Assembly: GCF_003594915.1 (NCBI RefSeq)
Contig: NZ_QZCS01000006.1
Coordinates: 124,001-188,000, forward strand
DNA: 64,000 nt
Direction: 5' to 3'
From: Enterobacter chuandaensis
Lineage (GTDB): Bacteria; Pseudomonadota; Gammaproteobacteria; Enterobacterales; Enterobacteriaceae
In this document: positions 56,414 through 64,000 of the stretch, in pieces
Layout: each line of letters begins with the position of its first letter
How positions within the stretch are numbered: position 1 is the stretch's first letter
Program-made: the position numbers and the translations under genes
Notes under the pieces: model-generated
Databases searched by the model: none
What the model was told of the DNA's origin: nothing
The model's input: only the letters and a program-made list of their open reading frames with translations

Positions 56414-59400
56414 TTACTTGCTAATCTGCGCGTGCATTTCCTGCACTGAAATCACCTTCTCGGTGGCATCCGCGTTCAGCGCCATGGCCGTCGCGAAACC
56501 GCCGTTCAGGGTGGTGTCGTAGTGTACTTTGTACTGCAGCGCGCTGCGGCGGATCAGCTTGGAGTCTTCAATCGCCTGACGACCTGCGGTGGTGTTGATG
56601 ATGTAGGTGTATTCGCCATTCTTGATACGGTCCTGAATATGCGGACGCCCTTCATGCACCTTGTTCACCAGACGCGGGTTAATACCGGCTTCACCCAGCA
56701 CAATCGCCGTACCGTGGGTTGCATCCAGCTCGAAGCCCTGTTTCAGCAGCTTGGCGGCCAGGTCAACCACGCGCTCTTTGTCGCCTTCGCGAACGGAGAG
56801 CAGCGCACGGCCCGATTTTCTCATGGTGGAGCTACTTCCCAGCTGCGCCTTGGCGAATGCTTCCGCGAAGGTACGGCCCACGCCCATCACTTCCCCGGTA
56901 GAGCGCATTTCTGGCCCTAACAGCGGGTCAACGCCCGGGAATTTGTTGAACGGCAGCACCACTTCTTTCACCGAGTAGTACGGCGGGATGATTTCTTTGG
57001 TCACGCCCTGCTGTGCCAGCGTCTGGCCAGCCATCACGCGCGCCGCCACTTTCGCCAGTGGAATACCGGTCGCTTTAGAGACGAACGGTACGGTACGCGC
57101 CGCACGCGGGTTGACTTCAATCAGGTAGACTTCGTTATCTTTCACCGCGAACTGGACGTTCATCAGGCCGCGAACCTGCAGCTCGAAGGCCAGCTTCTGC
57201 ACCTGCTGGCGCATCACGTCCTGGATTTCCTGGCTGAGGGTGTACGCTGGCAGAGAACAGGCTGAGTCACCGGAGTGCACGCCTGCCTGCTCGATATGCT
57301 CCATAATGCCGCCAATCAGCACCATTTCGCCGTCGCAGATGGCGTCAACGTCCACTTCCACCGCGTCGTCGAGGAAACGGTCGAGCAGCACTGGCGCATC
57401 GTTGGAGACGCTCACCGCGGTCTGGAAGTAGCGACGCAGGTCGGCTTCGTCATAAACGATTTCCATCGCGCGGCCGCCCAGCACGTAGGAAGGACGTACT
57501 ACCAGCGGGTAGCCAATCTCTTTCGCCTTCTCGACAGCCTGTTCGATGGCGGTCACGGTGGCGTTCGCCGGCTGTTTCAGCTTCAGACGGTCAACCGCCT
57601 GCTGGAAACGCTCGCGGTCTTCCGCACGGTCAATCGCATCCGGGCTGGTACCGATAACCGGTACGCCCGCCGCTTCCAGCGCGCGCGCCAGCTTCAGCGG
57701 AGTCTGGCCGCCATACTGCACGATAACGCCTTTTGGCTTCTCAATGCGTACGATTTCCAGCACATCTTCCAGGGTAACCGGCTCGAAGTAGAGGCGGTCA
57801 GAGGTGTCGTAGTCGGTAGAAACCGTTTCCGGGTTACAGTTGACCATGATGGTCTCGTACCCGTCTTCGCGCAGCGCCAGCGAGGCGTGTACGCAGCAAT
57901 AGTCGAACTCGATGCCCTGGCCGATACGGTTTGGACCACCACCAAGCACCATAATCTTGTCGCGGTCAACGGACGGGTTCGCTTCACACTCGTCTTCATA
58001 GGTGGAGTACATGTACGCGGTGTCGGTTGAGAACTCTGCCGCACAGGTGTCCACGCGCTTGTAAACCGGGTGCAGGTCGTACTGGTCACGCAGCTTGCGG
58101 ATTTCCGCTTCACGCACGCCCGCCAGCTTAGCCAGACGCGCATCGGCAAAGCCTTTACGCTTCAGCATGCGCAGGAAGTCAGCGTCCAGGCCGTTGATGC
58201 CCAGCTCTGCCACTTTCTCTTCCAGACGCACCAGCTCTTCAATCTGCACCAGGAACCAGCGGTCGATATTGGTCAGGTTGAACACGCCGTCGACGGACAA
58301 GCCCGCACGGAAGGCATCGGCGATGTACCAGATACGCTCTGCGCCCGCGTCCTTCAGCTCGCGACGGATTTTAGTCAGCGCTTCCGGGTCGTCCAGGCTC
58401 ACTTTCGGGTCAAAGCCGGTCGCGCCCACTTCCAGGCCGCGCAGCGCTTTCTGCAGGGATTCCTGCTGCGTACGGCCAATTGCCATCACTTCACCGACAG
58501 ATTTCATCTGGGTGGTCAGACGGTCGTTCGCGCCCGCGAATTTCTCGAAGTTAAAGCGAGGGATTTTAGTCACAACGTAGTCGATGGACGGCTCGAAGGA
58601 CGCTGGCGTGCGGCCTCCGGTAATGTCGTTCATCAGCTCGTCGAGGGTATAACCCACCGCCAGTTTCGCCGCCACCTTCGCAATCGGGAAGCCGGTCGCT
58701 TTAGAGGCCAGCGCGGAGGAGCGGGACACGCGCGGGTTCATTTCGATAACAATCAGACGGCCGGTTTTCGGGTTAACGGAGAACTGCACGTTAGAACCGC
58801 CGGTTTCCACGCCGATTTCACGCAGTACCGCCATCGAGGCGTTACGCATGATTTGATACTCTTTGTCGGTCAGGGTCTGGGCTGGCGCAACGGTGATGGA
58901 GTCACCGGTGTGGATACCCATCGCATCGAAGTTTTCGATGGAGCAGACGATGATGCAGTTGTCGTTTTTATCACGCACCACTTCCATCTCGTACTCTTTC
59001 CAGCCAATCAGCGATTCATCAATCAGCAGCTCTTTGGTTGGGGAGAGATCCAGACCGCGTTCGCAAATCTCTTCGAACTCTTCGCGGTTGTAGGCGATAC
59101 CGCCGCCGGTGCCGCCCATGGTGAACGATGGACGGATGATGCACGGATAGCCCACTTCTGCCGCAACGGCCAACGCTTCTTCCATGTTGTGCGCGATACC
59201 GGAACGCGCGGTGTCGAGGCCGATTTTCTTCATCGCCACGTCGAAGCGGCGACGGTCTTCTGCTTTATCAATCGCGTCGGCGGTCGCACCAATCATGGTC
59301 ACGCCGAACTCGGCCAGCACGCCCTGACGCTCCAGCTCCAGCGCGCAGTTCAGCGCCGTCTGGCCGCCCATGGTCGGCAGCACCGCATCCGGGCGCTCTT

Positions 59401-59638
59401 TCTCGATGATTTTGCGTACCACTTCCCAGTGAATTGGCTCGATGTAGGTTGCATCGGCCATTTCCGGGTCGGTCATGATGGTGGCCGGGTTAGAGTTCAC
59501 CAGAATTACGCGGTAACCCTCTTCACGCAGGGCTTTACACGCCTGCGCACCGGAGTAGTCGAATTCGCAGGCCTGGCCGATGACGATCGGGCCAGCGCCA
59601 AGGATCAGGATGCTTTTTATGTCTGTACGTTTTGGCAT
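56414..59638 (-). CDS. carB: Carbamoyl-phosphate synthase large subunit
   Basis: Makes carbamoyl phosphate for pyrimidine and arginine synthesis from bicarbonate, ammonia passed from CarA, and two ATP. It has 1074 residues (E. coli 1073). Two homologous ATP-grasp halves are visible, the first starting near [20 protein letters not shown] and the second near [20 protein letters not shown]. The C-terminal MGS-like domain binds the allosteric effectors UMP, IMP and ornithine. It begins 18 bases after carA. Confidence 0.98.
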   Translation of the reverse strand: MPKRTDIKSILILGAGPIVIGQACEFDYSGAQACKALREEGYRVILVNSNPATIMTDPEMADATYIEPIHWEVVRKIIEKERPDAVLPTMGGQTALNCALELERQGVLAEFGVTMIGATADAIDKAEDRRRFDVAMKKIGLDTARSGIAHNMEEALAVAAEVGYPCIIRPSFTMGGTGGGIAYNREEFEEICERGLDLSPTKELLIDESLIGWKEYEMEVVRDKNDNCIIVCSIENFDAMGIHTGDSITVAPAQTLTDKEYQIMRNASMAVLREIGVETGGSNVQFSVNPKTGRLIVIEMNPRVSRSSALASKATGFPIAKVAAKLAVGYTLDELMNDITGGRTPASFEPSIDYVVTKIPRFNFEKFAGANDRLTTQMKSVGEVMAIGRTQQESLQKALRGLEVGATGFDPKVSLDDPEALTKIRRELKDAGAERIWYIADAFRAGLSVDGVFNLTNIDRWFLVQIEELVRLEEKVAELGINGLDADFLRMLKRKGFADARLAKLAGVREAEIRKLRDQYDLHPVYKRVDTCAAEFSTDTAYMYSTYEDECEANPSVDRDKIMVLGGGPNRIGQGIEFDYCCVHASLALREDGYETIMVNCNPETVSTDYDTSDRLYFEPVTLEDVLEIVRIEKPKGVIVQYGGQTPLKLARALEAAGVPVIGTSPDAIDRAEDRERFQQAVDRLKLKQPANATVTAIEQAVEKAKEIGYPLVVRPSYVLGGRAMEIVYDEADLRRYFQTAVSVSNDAPVLLDRFLDDAVEVDVDAICDGEMVLIGGIMEHIEQAGVHSGDSACSLPAYTLSQEIQDVMRQQVQKLAFELQVRGLMNVQFAVKDNEVYLIEVNPRAARTVPFVSKATGIPLAKVAARVMAGQTLAQQGVTKEIIPPYYSVKEVVLPFNKFPGVDPLLGPEMRSTGEVMGVGRTFAEAFAKAQLGSSSTMRKSGRALLSVREGDKERVVDLAAKLLKQGFELDATHGTAIVLGEAGINPRLVNKVHEGRPHIQDRIKNGEYTYIINTTAGRQAIEDSKLIRRSALQYKVHYDTTLNGGFATAMALNADATEKVISVQEMHAQISK

Positions 59639-59656
59639 GGTCTTCTCGGCTCCTGA

Positions 59657-60805
59657 TTATTTAGCGGTCTTACGGTATTGCTCGATAAGTTCGATGAAGT
59701 GATCGAACAGCGGCGCGGCGTCGTGTGGGCCCGGGCTGGCTTCCGGGTGCCCCTGGAAGCTGAATGCTGGCTTATCGGTGCGATGAATGCCCTGCAGGGT
59801 GCCATCGAACAGTGATTTGTGGGTCACGCGCAGGTTAGCCGGCATTGACGCTTCATCGACGGCGAAACCGTGGTTCTGCGCGGTAATCATCACCGTGTTG
59901 TTGTCGATGTCTTTCACCGGGTGGTTACCACCGTGGTGGCCGAACTTCATCTTAACGGTGTTCGCACCGCTCGCCAGCGCCAGGAGCTGATGGCCGAGGC
60001 AGATGCCGAATACCGGAATGTCGGTTTCCAGGAAGGACTTGATGGCGGCGATGGCGTAATCGCACGGCGCCGGGTCGCCAGGACCGTTAGAGAGGAAAAT
60101 ACCGTCCGGATTCATCTTCAGCACGTCTTCGGCAGACGTTTGTGCCGGAACCACCGTCAGGCGGCAGCCGCGGTCAACCAGCATGCGCAGGATGTTGCGC
60201 TTGGCGCCGAAATCGTAAGCCACTACGTGGAACGGCAGCTCGCTCTCTTTTTTCGCTTCCGGCAGGTCGCCTTCAAGCGTCCAGCTCCCCTGCGTCCAGC
60301 TGTAGGCTTCGGTGGTCGTCACTTCTTTCGCCAGGTCCATGCCGTTCAGGCCCGGGAAGGCTTTCGCTTTTTCCAGCGCCAGCGCCGCATCGAGGTTATC
60401 ACCCGCGATGATGCAGCCGTTTTGTGCACCCTTCTCGCGCAGCAGACGCGTTAACTTACGGGTATCGATATCGGCAATCGCCACGATGTTATGGCGCTTC
60501 AGGTAAGAAGAGAGGTCTTCGGTGTTGCGGAAGTTGCTGGCAATCAGCGGCAGGTCGCGAATGACCAGGCCTTGCGCATGTACCTGAGAAGATTCTTCGT
60601 CAGCCGCATTGGTGCCGACATTGCCGATATGAGGATAAGTAAGAGTAACGATTTGGCGAGAATAGGAAGGATCAGTGAGGATTTCTTGATAACCGGTCAT
60701 TGAAGTATTGAAAACGACTTCCCCAACCGCCGAACCCGTTGCCCCTATGGCCCGACCGATAAACTGGGTTCCGTCTTCCAGAACCAATAGCGCTGACTTA
60801 ATCAA
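59657..60805 (-). CDS. carA: Carbamoyl-phosphate synthase small subunit
   Basis: Glutamine amidotransferase subunit that supplies ammonia to CarB. The frame is open to an ATG at 60832, but I choose the TTG at 60805, preceded by GGAGGG, giving 382 residues as in E. coli, where carA also starts with UUG. The class I amidotransferase triad is present: the nucleophilic cysteine in [14 protein letters not shown] (Cys269) and HPE in [11 protein letters not shown]. The ARG boxes lie just upstream. Confidence 0.97.
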   Translation of the reverse strand: MIKSALLVLEDGTQFIGRAIGATGSAVGEVVFNTSMTGYQEILTDPSYSRQIVTLTYPHIGNVGTNAADEESSQVHAQGLVIRDLPLIASNFRNTEDLSSYLKRHNIVAIADIDTRKLTRLLREKGAQNGCIIAGDNLDAALALEKAKAFPGLNGMDLAKEVTTTEAYSWTQGSWTLEGDLPEAKKESELPFHVVAYDFGAKRNILRMLVDRGCRLTVVPAQTSAEDVLKMNPDGIFLSNGPGDPAPCDYAIAAIKSFLETDIPVFGICLGHQLLALASGANTVKMKFGHHGGNHPVKDIDNNTVMITAQNHGFAVDEASMPANLRVTHKSLFDGTLQGIHRTDKPAFSFQGHPEASPGPHDAAPLFDHFIELIEQYRKTAK

Positions 60806-60837
60806 AACACCCTCCGAAGAATATTCACTCACTTTAT

Positions 60838-60877
60838 TTGCATATTAATTCATAACCGCGTCATGAATCAATGCAAA
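60838..60877 (-). promoter_or_regulatory. Two ArgR boxes at the carAB promoter
   Basis: TGAATTAATATGCAAA (complement of 60838-60853) and TGAATCAATGCAAA (plus strand 60864-60877) fit the imperfect ArgR palindrome and occur as a pair 33-60 bases upstream of the carA start. In E. coli this pair overlaps the arginine-repressed promoter P2. Confidence 0.75.
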
Positions 60878-61175
60878 TGTGTTGCCAGCGGATTTTTGGC
60901 AAACGGCGGCATTCTGGGGATTTGGTGGATAAAAGTCAACTTAAAACGGATATTTTGTTTAGTCTTTTGCGAGCCTGGCGGGCTGGGAGTGACTTAAGCG
61001 GTAAAAAGATCAGGTAAATCACTGTAGAAATCGCTTGCGTGCGAAGTTTAATGCAAAAGAACAGGTCGCAACGCATAAAAGTGGACCATTTGGTCAAAAT
61101 TTACATTTTGGCAACGCAAAAAGAAGAGAAAAGGCAAACTTTCAAGGAAAACAATATAAAACAGAGATGAAATAG
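60878..61175 (-). promoter_or_regulatory. carAB distal control region
   Basis: No gene is visible. In E. coli the corresponding DNA holds the pyrimidine- and purine-regulated promoter P1 with PepA, IHF, PurR and RutR sites. Only the RutR site (61082-61097) is clear here by eye; I could not place PurR or IHF sites with confidence. Confidence 0.55.
61082..61097. promoter_or_regulatory. RutR binding site upstream of carAB
   Basis: TGGACCATTTGGTCAA fits the RutR palindrome (TTGACCA-N2-TGGTCAA) with one mismatch. RutR binds upstream of carAB in E. coli and senses uracil/thymine, linking pyrimidine breakdown to synthesis. Confidence 0.8.
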
Positions 61176-61206
61176 ACAAAATAAAAGGGCAATAAAATAT
61201 TGCCCT
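61176..61206 (-). terminator. dapB terminator
   Basis: On the minus strand, about 54 bases after the dapB stop, AGGGCAATA pairs with TATTGCCCT around a short A/T loop and is followed by TTTTATTTTG. Confidence 0.85.
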
Positions 61207-61259
61207 ATGCAATCAAACAATTACGACTGCAATAACCACATCACGATGGGTAATAAAGC

Positions 61260-62096
<837 letters not shown>

Positions 62097-62238
62097 TTAA
62101 AATGATGTAAACCGTTTTCAGATTAACCAGCCTTCGCGGAGGCTGCCAACTGAAAACACCAATAATTAGAATTTAACGTGAAACCGACTTAAATATCAGT
62201 AAAAGACATGATTTTGTCGTCACGATAATGTACGGGGC

Positions 62239-62269
62239 AAAAAAAAGGCCAGCACATGAGATGCTGGCC
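62239..62269 (-). terminator. ispH operon terminator
   Basis: On the minus strand, after ispH, GGCCAGCA/TGCTGGCC (62262-62269 and 62247-62254) with a seven-base loop is followed by eight T residues. It ends the lspA-fkpB-ispH unit. Confidence 0.92.
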
Positions 62270-62286
62270 TTTCAATAGATAAGGGG

Positions 62287-63237
62287 TTATTCCACTTCGC
62301 GGGCGTCGATACGCAGCTCTTTCGGCACTTCGAAGACAATGTTCTCTTCCCGTCCTTCCAGCGGAACCGCTTCGCCACCGCCCAGCTCCTGCAGACGAGC
62401 AATCACGTTCTGCACCAGGATATCCGGTGCGGAAGCCCCTGCGGTAACGCCAACGCAGGCCGCATTTTTCACCCACGCTTCCTGAATGTCCGTTGCATCG
62501 TCAATCAGAAACGCCGCTTTCCCCATACGCTGCGCCAGTTCGGCCAGACGGTTGGAGTTAGAGGAGTTTTTGGAGCCGACCACCAGCACCACATCCGCCT
62601 GTTCAGCCAGCGCGCGCACCGCTTCCTGACGGTTAGTGGTGGCGTAGCAGATGTCATCCTTACGCGGCCCGACGATTTTCGGGAAGCGCTGGCGCAGGGC
62701 GTCAATCACGTCTGAGGTATCGTCAACGGAGAGCGTCGTCTGGGTCATAAATGACAGACGGGCTTCGTTTTTCACATTCAGCGTAAAGACATCTTCCGGC
62801 GATTCGACAAGGTACATGCCCCCTTCCGGGTTGCTATACTGGCCCATGGTGCCTTCGACTTCCGGATGACCGGCGTGGCCAATAAGAATCGACTCTTCAC
62901 CGCGACGGCTGGCGCGCGCCACTTCCATATGCACTTTTGTCACTAATGGACAGGTGGCATCGAATACGGTCAGATCGCGGCTTTTCGCCTCGTTGCGTAC
63001 CGCCTGTGAGACGCCGTGCGCGGAGAAGATCAGGATCGCACCGTCCGGCACTTCGCTTATCTGCTCAATAAAGATAGCCCCGCGCTCGCGCAGGCTGTCG
63101 ACCACGTAGCGGTTATGCACCACTTCGTGGCGCACGTAAATCGGCGCGCCGTAAATCTCCAGCGCGTTTTCAACAATGCTGATAGCGCGGTCTACACCGG
63201 CGCAGAAGCCGCGCGGGTTAGCCAACAGGATCTGCAT
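62287..63237 (-). CDS. ispH: 4-hydroxy-3-methylbut-2-enyl diphosphate reductase
   Basis: Last enzyme of the MEP isoprenoid pathway, producing IPP and DMAPP with a [4Fe-4S] cluster. It has 316 residues as in E. coli. The three cluster cysteines are in [12 protein letters not shown] (Cys12), DATCPLV (about 96) and ICYATTN (about 197); the catalytic Glu-Glu/Ser-Asn region [11 protein letters not shown] is present. It begins one base after fkpB. Confidence 0.98.
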   Translation of the reverse strand: MQILLANPRGFCAGVDRAISIVENALEIYGAPIYVRHEVVHNRYVVDSLRERGAIFIEQISEVPDGAILIFSAHGVSQAVRNEAKSRDLTVFDATCPLVTKVHMEVARASRRGEESILIGHAGHPEVEGTMGQYSNPEGGMYLVESPEDVFTLNVKNEARLSFMTQTTLSVDDTSDVIDALRQRFPKIVGPRKDDICYATTNRQEAVRALAEQADVVLVVGSKNSSNSNRLAELAQRMGKAAFLIDDATDIQEAWVKNAACVGVTAGASAPDILVQNVIARLQELGGGEAVPLEGREENIVFEVPKELRIDAREVE

Positions 63238-63238
63238 T

Positions 63239-63688
63239 TCAGGCCTCCAGTGCCGGATCGATCTCCAGCACTTCTACATCAAAATGAACGGTACGCCCGG
63301 CAAGCGGATGGTTGAAGTCAACGGTAATAGAGTCGCCGTTGATTTCGCGGATCACGCCAGGCATTTCGCTGCCGTCCATAGCGGTAAAGAGCATGATCGC
63401 CCCGATCTCCGGTTCACCCGCGTCCATGAACTCACGGCGCGAGAAATACTGGATCAGGTCCGGACTCGGCACGCCAAATGCCGCATCCGGCTCCAGCGAA
63501 AAGGCTTTTTTCTCACCCTCTTTCAGGCCCAGAAGCTGCTGCTCAAGACCCTCAGACAGCGACGTATCGCCAAGACGGAACAGGGCCGGTTTGCCATTGT
63601 TGCGGGTGGATTCGGCGGTGGAGCCGTCATCCAGCTTCAGCGTGAAGTGAACGAGAACCGCGCTGTTGCTCTGTACGGATTTAGACAT
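63239..63688 (-). CDS. fkpB: FKBP-type peptidyl-prolyl isomerase FkpB
   Basis: SlyD-like FKBP with low isomerase activity. It has 149 residues from the ATG at 63688 ([20 protein letters not shown]); the frame is open two codons further to 63694 but 63688 matches the E. coli length. The insert-in-flap chaperone domain spans [20 protein letters not shown] and onwards, and the FKBP core closes with [15 protein letters not shown]. It lies between lspA and ispH, the conserved order. Confidence 0.96.
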   Translation of the reverse strand: MSKSVQSNSAVLVHFTLKLDDGSTAESTRNNGKPALFRLGDTSLSEGLEQQLLGLKEGEKKAFSLEPDAAFGVPSPDLIQYFSRREFMDAGEPEIGAIMLFTAMDGSEMPGVIREINGDSITVDFNHPLAGRTVHFDVEVLEIDPALEA

Positions 63689-63709
63689 GCACATTGCTCT
63701 TTAATGTTG

Positions 63710-63738
63710 TGCCGGATGGCGCAGCGCGTCACCCGGCA
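63710..63738. repeat. REP-like palindrome between lspA and fkpB
   Basis: TGCCGGATGGCGCAGC pairs imperfectly with GCGTCACCCGGCA; the GCCGGATGGCG core is typical of enterobacterial REP sequences. It lies within the lspA-fkpB spacer and may protect the upstream mRNA. Confidence 0.6.
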
Positions 63739-63745
63739 TTGACAA

Positions 63746-64000
63746 TTACGCCTGCTCTTTCGCGGCTGGTTTCGGCAAAAAGCCTTCCAGCACGATTAAC
63801 GCCGCACCGATGCAAATTGCGCTGTCGGCGAGGTTAAAGGTCGCGAAGTGCCAGTCGCCGACATAGAAGTCGATCATATCGACCACAAAGCCGTGCCACA
63901 GGCGGTCAAACAGGTTGCCCAGCGCGCCGCCAATGATCAGCGCGTAGGCGATGTTATTCAGCTTTTGCGTCGCCTTCGAGCGGTACATCAGCACAGCCAA
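63746..64000 (-). CDS. lspA: Lipoprotein signal peptidase, C-terminal part (cut by window edge)
   Basis: Type II (aspartic) signal peptidase that matures lipoproteins such as the one at 56041-56274. Eighty-four residues are visible, from [20 protein letters not shown] to the stop. They include the catalytic-aspartate segments [20 protein letters not shown] and [16 protein letters not shown] and the last membrane helix. The first half lies beyond base 64000. Confidence 0.97.
   Translation of the reverse strand: MAVLMYRSKATQKLNNIAYALIIGGALGNLFDRLWHGFVVDMIDFYVGDWHFATFNLADSAICIGAALIVLEGFLPKPAAKEQA

Noticed and set aside
58070-59656. A 528-codon open frame antisense to carB
   Set aside because: Long antisense frames are common opposite GC-rich, strongly biased genes. 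The translation is His/Arg/Val-rich with no family resemblance, and carB is unambiguous.

Overview
The window is a stretch of enterobacterial core chromosome. Gene content, protein lengths and regulatory sites match the region around minutes 0 to 2 of the E. coli/Salmonella map, read in the opposite direction. Sequence similarity (from memory), moderately high GC, a 281-residue Salmonella-type AraC, a hok-type gene between leuD and setA, and the absence of the cai/fix and rihC genes point to Enterobacter or a close relative such as Lelliottia or Leclercia. The genus is inference; the family is secure.

Layout. 1-15067: the dcw cell-division and cell-wall cluster on the minus strand, from the mra promoter through mraZ, rsmH, ftsL, ftsI, murE, murF, mraY, murD, ftsW, murG, murC, ddlB and ftsQ into a truncated ftsA. 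15554-21103: the global regulator cra, the ilvIH operon, leuO and the leu leader/attenuator. 21104-25785: leuABCD on the plus strand. 25850-27785: a hok-type toxin gene with a probable Sok antisense RNA, setA, and the dual-function SgrS RNA encoding SgrT. 27786-32864: sgrR, then a TPP riboswitch and thiBPQ. 32894-38928: the DedA-family gene yabI, and araC divergent from araBAD with recognisable operators. 38930-45068: polB (behind a LexA box), rapA and rluA. 45099-52883: djlA, then lptD-surA-pdxA-rsmA-apaG-apaH. 52955-56274: folA, kefFC and a small YgdI/YgdR-like lipoprotein. 56374-64000: carAB, dapB, ispH, fkpB and the 3' part of lspA.

How they work together. The dcw genes make lipid II and the septal machinery in one tightly overlapping transcription unit. 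ilvIH and leuABCD make branched-chain amino acids. SgrR, SgrS/SgrT and SetA form the sugar-phosphate stress response. thiBPQ imports thiamine under riboswitch control. araBAD/araC catabolises L-arabinose. lptD-surA serves outer-membrane biogenesis. carAB and dapB feed pyrimidine/arginine and lysine/diaminopimelate synthesis.

I found no evidence of a wholly undescribed system, CRISPR array, prophage or insertion sequence. The most useful leads are the hok/Sok locus and its apparently interrupted mok frame (25850-26210), a 180-base segment inside ftsI with codon use unlike the rest of the gene (11923-12102), two long spacers of unknown content (cra-mraZ and leuO-leuL), and the switch-like pairing alternatives in the thiB leader.
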